The notes beneath the pieces were generated by a model. It was not told the DNA's origin, ran no database searches, and was given only the letters and a program-made list of their open reading frames with translations. A DNA stretch of 33,059 bases from Tissierellia bacterium (GTDB taxonomy: Bacteria; Bacillota; Clostridia; Tissierellales; Tissierellaceae): NCBI GenBank assembly GCA_012519355.1, contig JAAYQJ010000191.1, forward strand, positions 1-33,059, given 5' to 3'. The translations under genes and the position numbers were made by a program. Positions within the stretch are counted from its first letter, which is position 1. Every line of letters starts with the position of its first letter. Positions 1 through 8,800 of the stretch are shown here, one piece after another.

Positions 1-682
1 CCACATCCTGTAGGTTAACATTAATAATGGAAATTCCTAAGTCATATAGGTTTACAAGGTCAATTAGGTTTTCTCTAATATCATTTATTATCTTAGTCCT
101 ACCGTCTGTTAAGGCTTCATCTACTGTGGAACTACCTATAACAGTCCTCAAGGATGAAGAGGCCGCATTGTATAAAATAGTCCTAGGATCAGATGTGTTA
201 TATAAAAAGGCTACAGGGTCTACGATTTTCCACTGGACTTCTAAGTCTGCTAGAATAATATTTTCATCTCCCGTTATCATCTTTGATTCGTACTCATTTA
301 CAATAGTCTGGTCTCCAACTTCCTTATAGCCTATTGTAAGGGAAAAAGTCTCCTTAGAAAGCTTATGTACCTTTTGTATTGGATAAGGTAGTTTGAACTT
401 TAAACCAGATTCAATAATTTCATCACTTGGTTTACCAAAGGTAGTAAGGACTGCGAACTCAGTTTGGTCAACTGTATAAAAACTGCTACCCAAAATAATT
501 ACAACAAGGAATATCCCTATTACAAGCCAAAGAATCTTTGGATTGATGTTAATATTACGAGATTTTTTTTCATCCATATAAATTACATTTTCATCTTCCT
601 GCTTTCTTTTCTTTATTCTTCTTATTATTTCTTGGGCTGCTATAATAGCCGCACCTAAAATTATTACTACAAAATACTTCAA
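1..682 (-). CDS. hflK: HflK-like band-7/SPFH membrane protein (3' end beyond window)
   Basis: Partial gene open to the left edge. Seen: about 227 residues with a first hydrophobic stretch at the extreme N-terminus, a basic linker, a second membrane segment (ILWLVIGIFLVVIILGSSFY) at about residues 49-68, then YTVDQTEFAVLTTFGKP and a prohibitin-homology region (KMITGDENIILADLEVQWKI, DPRTILYNAASSSLRTVIG). Known: HflK pairs with HflC in a membrane complex that modulates FtsH proteolysis; hflC would be expected just beyond the left edge. The start is TTG at 682 behind an AAGGGGGG ribosome site with a 7-base spacer; the first internal ATG would remove the first hydrophobic segment. Divergent from the hemerythrin gene. 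The family is clear; the HflK rather than HflC assignment rests on length and the N-terminal extension. Confidence 0.87.
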   Translation of the reverse strand, partial: MKYFVVIILGAAIIAAQEIIRRIKKRKQEDENVIYMDEKKSRNININPKILWLVIGIFLVVIILGSSFYTVDQTEFAVLTTFGKPSDEIIESGLKFKLPYPIQKVHKLSKETFSLTIGYKEVGDQTIVNEYESKMITGDENIILADLEVQWKIVDPVAFLYNTSDPRTILYNAASSSLRTVIGSSTVDEALTDGRTKIINDIRENLIDLVNLYDLGISIINVNLQDV

Positions 683-770
683 TAAAATTCCCCCCTTAAT
701 TTTTCTCTGCAATTACTTATACCCGGAGTTGCTATATTATTAACAATTTTTAATATATAATATATATTTA

Positions 771-790
771 TTTTCCCCTACATGGGGAAT
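771..790. promoter_or_regulatory. Inverted repeat, candidate operator upstream of the hemerythrin gene
   Basis: TTCCCC (773-778) and GGGGAA (784-789) form a 6-bp inverted repeat around 5 bases. It lies about 30 bp upstream of the hemerythrin-domain start, just after AT-rich sequence that could hold the promoter (TTAACA, 17 bases, TATATT). It could be a repressor site near the transcription start or a short hairpin in the 5' leader. No regulator can be assigned. Confidence 0.3.
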
Positions 791-820
791 ATAAAAAATA
801 GTCTAATTATACGAGGTGAT

Positions 821-1378
821 ATGATGAAATCCATAGAAATTATGGTTGAAGAACATGAGAATATTAGGAGGATGCTTAAGGTAATTAGAAAGCTTTGCTA
901 TAAACTGATGACAGAGCCTAATTATGATATATCAGATTTCCCTAAGATCATAGATTTTGTAAGGAACTATGCTGATAAACACCATCATGGTAAAGAAGAA
1001 GATATCTTGTTTGCTACCATGAACAGGGAAATTGAGAAACTAGCAAAGTCAGGTGCCATTACCGGCATGTATATTGAACATGATAATGGGAGACTATACA
1101 TGACTAATCTAGAAAAAGCCCTAGAGGAATACAAAAAGGGCAATGATGAAGCTAGGCTTGATATTATAGCCAATTCCATTTCCTATACAGATTTGTTAGA
1201 TAGGCATATAGAGAAGGAAAATACTGCCATGTATAAGTTCGCAGAAAAAATGCTAAGTGAAAGTGTAAAATCAACAGTAGATGCTGAATGTCAAAGCATA
1301 GAAGACAAGGCTACTGACATAGGACTTCAAGAAAAGTATATAAAATTACTTGAGGAATTGGAAGAGAAATACCTATAA
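821..1378 (+). CDS. Hemerythrin HHE-domain protein
   Basis: A 185-residue all-helical protein. Seen: metal-ligand candidates typical of hemerythrin-like domains, namely H in EEHENIRRML near the N-terminus, HHHGKEEDILF, EHDNGR and RHIEKENTAMY. This spacing matches the HHE cation-binding family, which binds a di-iron centre and serves in oxygen or NO sensing, iron storage or Fe-S repair. The start is the ATG at 821, preceded by GAGGTG at 813-818; an upstream in-frame ATG at 782 lies inside the inverted repeat and has no ribosome site. A single-gene unit ended by a strong hairpin. In an anaerobe a role in oxygen or NO defence is plausible but is an inference. Confidence 0.85.
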   Translation: MMKSIEIMVEEHENIRRMLKVIRKLCYKLMTEPNYDISDFPKIIDFVRNYADKHHHGKEEDILFATMNREIEKLAKSGAITGMYIEHDNGRLYMTNLEKALEEYKKGNDEARLDIIANSISYTDLLDRHIEKENTAMYKFAEKMLSESVKSTVDAECQSIEDKATDIGLQEKYIKLLEELEEKYL

Positions 1379-1398
1379 GTAGTGTATAAAGTAATCAT

Positions 1399-1452
1399 AA
1401 GGTGACCTGTGTAATATAAATATATTACTTTGGTCACCTTTATTGTTTTTTG
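1399..1452 (+). terminator. Rho-independent terminator after the hemerythrin gene
   Basis: AAGGTGACC (1399-1407) pairs with GGTCACCTT (1432-1440). The interior GTAATA/TATTAC also pairs, and a T-rich run (TATTGTTTTTT) follows. Confidence 0.85.
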
Positions 1453-1454
1453 TA

Positions 1455-1483
1455 TTGACATTTGGAAAATTTTGGTGTACTAT
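1455..1483 (+). promoter_or_regulatory. Sigma-A promoter of the M16 peptidase gene
   Basis: A -35 TTGACA (1455-1460), a 17-base spacer and a -10 TACTAT (1478-1483). The site sits directly after the upstream terminator and 47 bases before the gene start. Confidence 0.75.
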
Positions 1484-1529
1484 CCACTTAGTACTCTGGT
1501 ACAAATATATAAAGCAAAAGGGGGATAAT

Positions 1530-4500
1530 ATGAAAAAACTTAGTTTAAGGACTAAATCAATTTCCTTAGTCCTATTAGTAACATTAATATCAACATTTTT
1601 ATTTTCCAGCGTAAGTTTTAGCATTTCCTATGCTGAAACAAGCGATTTAGAAGTTGGAGAGACATATTTTGGTTTCAAATTAGTGGAAGAGAGGAACTTG
1701 GAAGAATTAAATTCTATAGGCAGGGTATTCTACCATGAAAAAAGTGGAGCTAGATTGTTCCAAATAGAAAATGATGATCAAAACAAGTCCTTTTCTATTA
1801 GCTTTAGAACTCCTGTAGATAACAATAAGGGGATTCCACATATTTTAGAACATGTATTGCTAACTGCAGGTTCAGAAAAATATCCAGTAAAACAACTTTT
1901 CTTTGAAATTTTGAAAGGTTCTCTAACCAAAAATATTAATGGTTTTACTTCACCTGATAAGACCACTTATATATTTTCAAGTATGAATGATAAAGAATTT
2001 GATGATTTAATGGATATTTATTTAAGCCTAGTATTTAACCCTGCATTTTATAAGGATGAAAAATCCTTTAAGGTAGATGGATGGCATTATAAAATTGAAG
2101 ATAAGGATGGACCATTAGAATATAATGGGGTTGTATATAATGAAATGAAGGGATCCTTATCCTCTCCTGATACCTTACTTTATTATTCTATACTGAAAAG
2201 CTTGTATCCTGATACTAACTATGCCTATGAGTTTGGTGGAAATCCATCAGAGATACCCGATTTAACCTTTGAAGAATTAAAGAATTTCTATGATAAATAC
2301 TACCATCCTTCAAATTCCTATATATACCTATATGGTGATATGGATATATTGGAAAAATTAGACTTTATAGATGAAAATTATTTAAGCAAGTTTGATGGAA
2401 TAGATGTTGATTCTAAGCTAATATCTCAAGAAGCCTTCAAAAAAAGAAGAGATGTTACAGTAGAATATCCTATTGGTATGGAGGAGTCTGAAGAAGGTAA
2501 GTCATCGGTAAGTTTAAACTTTGCTGTTGATGGTGAAAACAGGATAGACACTTGGACATCTTTTAATGTCCTAACTTATATGCTATTTAATAATCCTGCT
2601 TCTCCTGTAGTTCAAAAACTAAACAGTGAAGGCTTCTATAATATTAGTGGTGGCTTTTCACCTACATTTTTACAACCCTTCCTATCTATAACTGCTAGAA
2701 ATATTAATCCGGATATGAAGGAAAAATTCGTAGACATCGTACTGTCTTCCTTGGAAGATATTGTTGAAAATGGAATAGATAAAAACCTTATTAAATCAAC
2801 ATTAAACAGTGTGGAACTGGAACTAAGGCAACAATATGCCAGAGATATAAACACAGGCATTATGTATGGGGAATTAGTCATGTTAAATTGGCTATATGAT
2901 AAGGATCCCTTTGCAGGCTTAAGCATTGGAGAAAGCTTTTCAAAGTTGAATATAGCCATTGATGAACCCTACTTTGAAGAGTTAATTAAAGAATATATCT
3001 TAGATAATGATCATAGTTCCCTAGTCCTTCTTAAGCCAAGAAAAGGCTTGATGGAGGAAAGACTTGCTGCGGAAGCAGAAAAACTAGAAGAAATTAAAAA
3101 ATCTTTAACAGATGAAGAATTAGAAAAACTTATAAAGGATTATATTGAATTTACAGTATGGAATAATAGCCCTAACTCTGAAGAAGCATTGAGCACAATA
3201 CCCACCCTGTCCTTAGAGGATTTAAGGCCAAATATAGAAGAAATACCTACTATAGTAAGAAATTATTATGGAATTAAGGTTTTACACCATCCTCTGTTTA
3301 CCAATGGTGTTGGTAAAATAAACCTATATTTTGATGCTTCTACTGTAAGACAGGAACAAATTCCTTATATAAATTTATTAGCTATGGTATTAGGAAATTT
3401 AAGCACTAAGAATTATCACTATACTGAGCTTCCTATTGAAAAAGCTATGTACACCGGTGGAATTTATTATAATACAAGGGTGTTTAATAAGCCCGGTTCA
3501 AATGATGAATATTATCCTAAGCTAGTTGTTTCATCTATGGCTACGGAAGATAATATTTCTAATATGCTTAAATTAATTGGCGAGGAGATAAAGAATACTA
3601 AATTTGATGATAAGGAAAGGTTGAGACAACTTATTTCAGTCATAAAGGGTAATCTTGAAGCTGAATTAATCGGTGGTCCTATAAATATGGGGGCAATTAG
3701 GAATATCTCATATTTCTCACCATCAGAAAAATATCTTGATACTTTAACAGGTTTTTCATATTATGATTTCATTGCAGACTTAGATAAAAATTTTGATGAC
3801 AAATATGAAAATATTGTAAAGAACCTAGACTATGTGAAAAAGGCCATATTTAATAGGAAAAATCTAGTAATAAGCATTACTGGAGAAAATGAGACTTATA
3901 AAGCCTTTGAGAAAAATTTCTTTAGCCTAACTAATTCTATTGGAAGTATGGTACTTCCTAGTCAAAAATACAAGTTTGATTTTGATGTTAAAAATGAAGC
4001 CTTTGCTGCCCCAATGGATATCCTATATAATTTTGCAGCCTTTGATTTAACAGAACTTGGCTATGAATATACTGGTAAAATGGAAGTTTTAAACAACCTC
4101 TTACAGTTGGATTACTTGTTTAATGAGCTCCGTATTAAGGGTGGGGCCTATGGAGCCATATCTGCCATACTAAATGAAAATAGCTTTATCCTAATTAGCT
4201 ATATGGACCCTAACTTAAGGGAGACCTATGATGTTTATAAGGGTCTTGTTGACTATCTCAAGAACTTTAACTTAAGTGAAGAAGACTTCGAAAAATACAT
4301 CATATCTTCCCTGGCCCAATACTATATGCCTGTATCTAATATGGCAAAGGGAGATTTAGGAGATAGCTATTATTTCTATGGAACTAAGATGGATGACCTA
4401 AACAGGGTATTAGATGAAATATTAAATACTAGACCAGAGGATATAAGGGATTTTGCTAAGATCTTCCAGAAGGGGTTAAAAGATAAGTATATCTTGTCTA

Positions 4501-4568
4501 TAGGAAATGAAAAGATAATATTAGACAATGGAGATGTCTTCAATAAGATAAATAATTTAATTAAGTAA
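1530..4568 (+). CDS. Secreted M16C zinc metallopeptidase (presequence-protease-like)
   Basis: A 1012-residue protein with the full length of the PreP/Cym1/falcilysin M16C family. Seen: a Sec signal peptide (basic MKKLSLRTK, hydrophobic core, likely cleavage after SISYA near residue 35); the inverted zinc motif HILEH at 104-108; the third zinc ligand E205 in VVYNEMKG; then the linker and C-terminal half expected of the two-lobed clamshell, with a family-like RIKGGAYGA stretch. Known: these enzymes degrade unstructured peptides up to about 65 residues inside a closed chamber. The start at 1530 follows AAAAGGGGG; the frame is open upstream to 1443 without a ribosome site. No wall or membrane anchor is visible. 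Most bacterial relatives I know of are cytosolic, so export is noteworthy. Expressed alone from its own promoter, with a terminator after it. Confidence 0.9.
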   Translation: MKKLSLRTKSISLVLLVTLISTFLFSSVSFSISYAETSDLEVGETYFGFKLVEERNLEELNSIGRVFYHEKSGARLFQIENDDQNKSFSISFRTPVDNNKGIPHILEHVLLTAGSEKYPVKQLFFEILKGSLTKNINGFTSPDKTTYIFSSMNDKEFDDLMDIYLSLVFNPAFYKDEKSFKVDGWHYKIEDKDGPLEYNGVVYNEMKGSLSSPDTLLYYSILKSLYPDTNYAYEFGGNPSEIPDLTFEELKNFYDKYYHPSNSYIYLYGDMDILEKLDFIDENYLSKFDGIDVDSKLISQEAFKKRRDVTVEYPIGMEESEEGKSSVSLNFAVDGENRIDTWTSFNVLTYMLFNNPASPVVQKLNSEGFYNISGGFSPTFLQPFLSITARNINPDMKEKFVDIVLSSLEDIVENGIDKNLIKSTLNSVELELRQQYARDINTGIMYGELVMLNWLYDKDPFAGLSIGESFSKLNIAIDEPYFEELIKEYILDNDHSSLVLLKPRKGLMEERLAAEAEKLEEIKKSLTDEELEKLIKDYIEFTVWNNSPNSEEALSTIPTLSLEDLRPNIEEIPTIVRNYYGIKVLHHPLFTNGVGKINLYFDASTVRQEQIPYINLLAMVLGNLSTKNYHYTELPIEKAMYTGGIYYNTRVFNKPGSNDEYYPKLVVSSMATEDNISNMLKLIGEEIKNTKFDDKERLRQLISVIKGNLEAELIGGPINMGAIRNISYFSPSEKYLDTLTGFSYYDFIADLDKNFDDKYENIVKNLDYVKKAIFNRKNLVISITGENETYKAFEKNFFSLTNSIGSMVLPSQKYKFDFDVKNEAFAAPMDILYNFAAFDLTELGYEYTGKMEVLNNLLQLDYLFNELRIKGGAYGAISAILNENSFILISYMDPNLRETYDVYKGLVDYLKNFNLSEEDFEKYIISSLAQYYMPVSNMAKGDLGDSYYFYGTKMDDLNRVLDEILNTRPEDIRDFAKIFQKGLKDKYILSIGNEKIILDNGDVFNKINNLIK

Positions 4569-4571
4569 ATA

Positions 4572-4604
4572 AAGGGTCTGTTTCATAATATGAAACAGAC
4601 CCTT
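4572..4604. terminator. Bidirectional terminator between the M16 and FNR-like genes
   Basis: A nearly perfect palindrome of about 16 bp per arm (AAGGGTCTGTTTCATA and its complement) lies between two convergent genes, with T-rich or A-rich flanks on both sides. It overlaps the stop codon of the minus-strand regulator gene. Confidence 0.85.
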
Positions 4605-5283
4605 ATTGTATCTCCTCTAAGGCTTCTATATCCAGTATAATAATTCTCCTATGGCCTACTAACTTAATAATTCCCATATCTTGAAATGCAGTTAGCTTCC
4701 TGCTTAAGGTCTCTTGGCTCATGCCTAGGTGGGAGGCTAAATCCCTTTTACTCATCTTCAGTACTATTTCATTTTTCCCCTCTGCCATATTGATTAAGGC
4801 CTGGGCAATTCTTTTTTCTACACTATGAAGACTGATATTTTCTATTAGGCTTTCTGATTTTTCCAGCCTTTTGCTTAATTCCTCAATAACTTTAAGGGCT
4901 ATGGTAGGATACCTTTTCATTAGGTCCTTAAGTTTATTCCCATCTATAACACATACTATGGTCCTAGTCAAGGCTTCACCGTTATCAGTTAGGGGCAGGG
5001 GGCTGAAAAGAGATAATTCTCCCATAAATTCTCCTGGTCCCAATACCCTAATTACCTGTTCCTTACCAGAATCTGTAATCCTGGTAATCTTTACCTTGCC
5101 AGAATGAATTACATAGAGCTTCTCCCCCTTGTCTCCAGCCATATATATCATTTCGCCCTTTTCAAATACCCTTTCCCTAGTTATCCTGGCTACTTCAATC
5201 ATCTCATCATAAGTTAAATTGCTGAATATGGGGACTATTTCTATACAAGATTTTCCTTCTCTACTAAAACAATTGCAATCCAT
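4603..5283 (-). CDS. FNR-type Crp/Fnr regulator, putative Fe-S redox sensor
   Basis: 226 residues. Seen: an N-terminal cysteine cluster (C3, C5, C13), a cyclic-nucleotide-binding beta-roll (residues about 20-135) and a C-terminal Crp-type helix-turn-helix whose recognition helix reads SQETLSRKL. A fourth cysteine, C111 (RTIVCVIDG), aligns with Cys122 of E. coli FNR (SMVCEIPFE), and the E..SR recognition residues match those of FNR, which binds TTGAT-N4-ATCAA. The N-terminal spacing is C-x-C-x7-C, unlike C-x2-C-x5-C of E. coli FNR. Inference: an oxygen- or NO-responsive 4Fe-4S regulator. It is the last gene of a minus-strand set after the GGDEF-EAL gene, 19 bp downstream, with AAGGAAGTGG as ribosome site. 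No clear full FNR box was found in the window, so its targets are unknown. Confidence 0.85.
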   Translation of the reverse strand: MDCNCFSREGKSCIEIVPIFSNLTYDEMIEVARITRERVFEKGEMIYMAGDKGEKLYVIHSGKVKITRITDSGKEQVIRVLGPGEFMGELSLFSPLPLTDNGEALTRTIVCVIDGNKLKDLMKRYPTIALKVIEELSKRLEKSESLIENISLHSVEKRIAQALINMAEGKNEIVLKMSKRDLASHLGMSQETLSRKLTAFQDMGIIKLVGHRRIIILDIEALEEIQ

Positions 5284-5302
5284 TTTACCACTTCCTTAGG
5301 CC

Positions 5303-7543
5303 TTATATACCCTTAACTAGAATCATTTCATCAATTTCTTCCTTTGTAACTGGTCTGCTAAAGTGAAAACCTTGGGCGATGTCGCAATTCATCTCCTTTA
5401 GTATGGTCAATTGCTCATAGTTTTCAACACCTTCTGCAATCACCCTTAAGCCTAATTGCTTTGCCAATATTATTATGGTATTGGAAATCAGCTTATTTTT
5501 GTCATTTTTCTCAATATCCCAAATAAAGGACCTATCTATTTTAAGCTCGTTCACACTCATTTCATTTAGGTAGCTTAGGCTTGAATAGCCTGTGCCAAAA
5601 TCGTCTATGGCAACTGCAATACCTAGGCTCCTTAATTCATTCAAGACTTCTATTGTACGTTTAATATCTGATATAGCTATGGTTTCAGTGATTTCCAAAG
5701 TTAGGTTATTTGGGTTTAAGCCAGATTCATTAATGGCTTCCATTACCTTATTTACAAAATTATCCTGTTGGAATTGCTTAGATGAAATATTTACTGATAC
5801 TATCATATCATTACCATCATCCTGCCATTTCTTCCCATCAATACAGGCTTTCTTTAATATCCATTCTCCCATTTGAATAATAAAGCCACTTTCCTCTGCC
5901 AAGTAAATAAATTCATCTGGGTATAATAAGCCCCTTTCTGGATGGTTCCACCTAACTAGGGCTTCTACCCCTCTTATTTCACCAGTGGATATATCTACTT
6001 GGGGTTGATAATGTAATACTAACTCATCATACTCCACTGCATACCTAAGCTGGTCGAGAAGCATCATTCTCTCTAAACCTTCAGATTTAATTTCCTCACC
6101 ATAGATATAGTAAGTATTTCCACCTAAGCCCTTGGATTTATATAGGGCAAGGTCTGCGTTTTTTATTAAGGTACCAGCATCCACTCCACCATCTGGGAAA
6201 GTAACTATTCCTATACTTGTAGTTAAGTATAAGGTATAGTCTTTTACTATATAGGGAGATTTAAAATCTGCCAGAATCCTTTCTGCTAGATCAGTTACTT
6301 CATCTATATTTTTATAGTTATTCATCAGTATATAGAATTCATCTCCACCTGCCCTAGCCACTATGTCTCCTTTTTCTACTTGTTTTCTAAGGCGGTTTCC
6401 TAATAATTTCAATATATAATCTCCCACACTATGGCCTAAAGTATCATTTATATGTTTAAACCTATCTATATCTAAAAATAGGATAGCAAAATTAGCTACT
6501 ACTTCATCTGGATTTTCAAATTTATTATTTACCTCCTCAACAAAGTAAACCCTATTTGGTAGGGAGGTAATTGAGTCAAAATAGGCTAAGTTGTAAATTT
6601 CCTTCTGTTGTTTTATTAAGCTCTTATTTGCCATTTCTAGTTCTTGTGTTCTTCTTGATACTTCTCTTTGTAGCCTCTTATTGTACATATATAGAAAAAC
6701 AAAAATCATAAATAAGATTATTATTCCAAATATTAATTTATCCTTGTAGAGATCTAAGATCAATCTTAGGTTACTTATATTTTGTCCAAACCATTTTTTA
6801 TATATGGCCTCATAGGTATTATTGTCCCTTATTAACTGAAGACCTTCCTCTAGGATATATAGTAATTCTTCATTATCCATGGAAACAACAGGCCCATATT
6901 TAGCAGAAGAAATAGGGTCCCCAACAATTTTAATCTCATCTGTCAACTTATTTCTCTGTAAATGGTACATGCCAACTAGTTTATTACCAAGTACTGCATC
7001 TACTTCTCCATTAGCTAAGGCAATTAGGGCCTCTTCATGGTCAATTTTAGGAAAACGTTTTACATTAGGTATTCTCAAGAGGACAGACTCATTATAGTCC
7101 CCTCTTTGGTAGGCAACCCTAAAGCCTGGCAATTCTTCAGTACTGCTCACATGAACAGTATCCTTATGTACAAAAATAACTTGTTCATTTAACAGGGTAT
7201 GACTAGTAAACCTATACCTTTCTAATCTGGAGTCATTTTGAGCCATGCCGATAATTCCATCAACTTCACCAGTATCTAAGGACCATAGAGCATTATCCCA
7301 ACTCATAGGTATAATCTGCACATCTATATTCATGGCCTCTGCTATGGCATTCATAATATCTACATTGAATCCAACAAATCTCCCATTTTTATCCACAAAC
7401 TCATAGGGTGGATGATTGTAATCCCCTGCAAACCTATAAACCCTCTTATTATCTTCCATGATATTTTCCCCATGGGCAAAAAAACCATGACTTAAAATCA
7501 GGATTATACTCATAAGGATTAATATTCTTCTATAGGTCTTCAT
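5303..7543 (-). CDS. Transmembrane GGDEF-EAL protein with extracytoplasmic SBP_bac_3 sensor
   Basis: 746 residues. Order: signal or membrane anchor (about 5-25); a periplasmic-binding-like SBP_bac_3 domain (about 30-255, YRFAGDYNHPPYEFVD at its start), as in amino-acid-binding proteins; a transmembrane helix (LIFGIIILFMIFVFLYMY, about 270-290); a GGDEF domain with intact GGDEF near residue 399; and an EAL domain with EAL near 527 plus DDFGTGYSSLSYL. The RxxD inhibitory site before GGDEF is degenerate (EKGD). Both catalytic motifs look intact, so it could make or degrade cyclic di-GMP; the net activity cannot be read. The start was set at the ATG at 7543, because the upstream ATG at 7552 abuts the AGGGGG ribosome site with no spacing. 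Lies between the aldolase gene and the FNR-like gene, all on the minus strand. Confidence 0.9.
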   Translation of the reverse strand: MKTYRRILILMSIILILSHGFFAHGENIMEDNKRVYRFAGDYNHPPYEFVDKNGRFVGFNVDIMNAIAEAMNIDVQIIPMSWDNALWSLDTGEVDGIIGMAQNDSRLERYRFTSHTLLNEQVIFVHKDTVHVSSTEELPGFRVAYQRGDYNESVLLRIPNVKRFPKIDHEEALIALANGEVDAVLGNKLVGMYHLQRNKLTDEIKIVGDPISSAKYGPVVSMDNEELLYILEEGLQLIRDNNTYEAIYKKWFGQNISNLRLILDLYKDKLIFGIIILFMIFVFLYMYNKRLQREVSRRTQELEMANKSLIKQQKEIYNLAYFDSITSLPNRVYFVEEVNNKFENPDEVVANFAILFLDIDRFKHINDTLGHSVGDYILKLLGNRLRKQVEKGDIVARAGGDEFYILMNNYKNIDEVTDLAERILADFKSPYIVKDYTLYLTTSIGIVTFPDGGVDAGTLIKNADLALYKSKGLGGNTYYIYGEEIKSEGLERMMLLDQLRYAVEYDELVLHYQPQVDISTGEIRGVEALVRWNHPERGLLYPDEFIYLAEESGFIIQMGEWILKKACIDGKKWQDDGNDMIVSVNISSKQFQQDNFVNKVMEAINESGLNPNNLTLEITETIAISDIKRTIEVLNELRSLGIAVAIDDFGTGYSSLSYLNEMSVNELKIDRSFIWDIEKNDKNKLISNTIIILAKQLGLRVIAEGVENYEQLTILKEMNCDIAQGFHFSRPVTKEEIDEMILVKGI

Positions 7544-7590
7544 AAAATTCATCCCCCTAATGAATTATAGCTTTTATAAGAGCTATAAAA

Positions 7591-8616
7591 TTAAGAGCCA
7601 AGATAATTCTTAATATAATCTATAAACTCATCGATATCTTCTTTCCTAGTATCAAAAGATGTGACTAATCTAACTAGGCCTACTTCTTCATCAATTACAT
7701 AAAAACCAAACCTCTTCCTCAAGGCTTGGATTAAATCCTTGCCCATATGTGCAAATATAATATTAGTATCTAAGTTATCTCCTATCCTAATCTTTGAGAA
7801 TTGAGATAAGTTATTTCTCAAGTACTGGCCCATATTATTGGAATTTAAAGCATTTTCCTTCCAAAGGTCATCAGTTAAATATGCTATAAACTGAACAGAT
7901 ACAAATCTCATCTTTGATATAAGCTGCATTCCTTGCTTCCTATGAAATTTAAGGGATTTACTTATTTCCTCATTAAATGAAACTATGGCTTCTCCAAGCA
8001 TCATCCCATTTTTAGTGCCTCCAAAGGATAATATATCTACTCCTGTATCAGTTATCATTTCCTTGAAGCTAGTATTTAAAGCTACCACCGCATTGGCAAT
8101 CCTAGCCCCATCTACATGAAGGTACATATTGTTTTCATGGGCAAATTTTGCCAAGTTTCTAATCTCTTCTATTGAATAAAGGGTACCCATTTCCGTTGTT
8201 TGAGATATGGATATAATCTTAGCCTGTGTTTGATGCTCATCCCCTAAGGAATGTAAATACTTCTTAACCCCTTCTATGTCAATCTTCCCATTTTCATTAG
8301 GTATTTGGAGTATCTTCGCACCACTAAATCTTTCTAAGGCCCCACACTCGTCTACATTTATGTGGGCAGTGTCTGCACATACTACCCCTTCGTAAGGTCT
8401 TAATATACCACTAAGGCCAATTACATTTGCAGCTGTACCAGTGGTTACAAAGTATACATCTACATCTTTCCCCATTATTTCACATATTTTTTCTATAGCC
8501 ATCTTGGTAGTCTTATCATTTCCATAGGCATATTCATGTCCCTTGTTCACATTGACAATGGCTTCCATTATTTTAGGATGTACTCCAGAATTATTGTCAC
8601 TCATAAACATTTTCAT
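7591..8616 (-). CDS. Low-specificity L-threonine aldolase (PLP beta-eliminating lyase family)
   Basis: 341 residues, the usual length for the family. Seen: an N-terminal SDNNSGVHPKIMEAI, the substrate/PLP region FVTTGTAANVIGL, LHVDGARIANA with the PLP-contacting aspartate, and the lysine motif SFGGTKNGMMLGEA that forms the internal aldimine. Known reaction: cleavage of threonine or allo-threonine to glycine and acetaldehyde. The acetaldehyde could in principle be a substrate of the tungsten AOR in this window; that link is an inference only. Start ATG at 8616 with GGAGG five to seven bases upstream. The next gene on the strand starts 47 bp after its stop, with only a weak hairpin between, so co-transcription is likely. 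A ltaE-like name would fit but the exact specificity cannot be read. Confidence 0.88.
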   Translation of the reverse strand: MKMFMSDNNSGVHPKIMEAIVNVNKGHEYAYGNDKTTKMAIEKICEIMGKDVDVYFVTTGTAANVIGLSGILRPYEGVVCADTAHINVDECGALERFSGAKILQIPNENGKIDIEGVKKYLHSLGDEHQTQAKIISISQTTEMGTLYSIEEIRNLAKFAHENNMYLHVDGARIANAVVALNTSFKEMITDTGVDILSFGGTKNGMMLGEAIVSFNEEISKSLKFHRKQGMQLISKMRFVSVQFIAYLTDDLWKENALNSNNMGQYLRNNLSQFSKIRIGDNLDTNIIFAHMGKDLIQALRKRFGFYVIDEEVGLVRLVTSFDTRKEDIDEFIDYIKNYLGS

Positions 8617-8687
8617 ATTAAGACCTCCATAATATATGTGTTCTTCTGATTATAGAATAACACATATTAAGACATTGTTAAATAGGC

Positions 8688-8734
8688 ATATTGTCATATT
8701 ATAAAGAATATTGTCATATTATAAAGAATATTGT
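8688..8734. repeat. Tandem 20-bp repeat, 2.3 copies
   Basis: The unit ATATTGTCATATTATAAAGA occurs at 8688-8707 and again at 8708-8727, followed by a 7-base partial third copy. The second copy supplies the -35 box and most of the spacer of the plsY promoter, so copy number could affect the promoter's upstream sequence. Confidence 0.9.
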
Positions 8735-8739
8735 ATACT
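8711..8739 (+). promoter_or_regulatory. Sigma-A promoter of plsY
   Basis: TTGTCA (8711-8716), a 17-base spacer and TATACT (8734-8739). The tandem repeat creates the -35. A further TATAAT at 8767-8772 lacks a good -35 and is a weaker alternative. Confidence 0.65.
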
Positions 8740-8800
8740 AAAGTACTATTCTAATTATATCTGTGGTATAATTTAATAATAAATTTTGTGGGGGAATGAA

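Noticed and set aside
27-658. Plus-strand frames opposite hflK
   Set aside because: Hydrophobic translations without ribosome sites; the minus strand encodes a clear HflK-like protein over the same bases.
7566-7590. Small inverted repeat (ATAGCT/AGCTAT) after the aldolase gene as a terminator
   Set aside because: Short AT-rich stem with no T-run on the coding strand; readthrough into the GGDEF-EAL gene is more likely.
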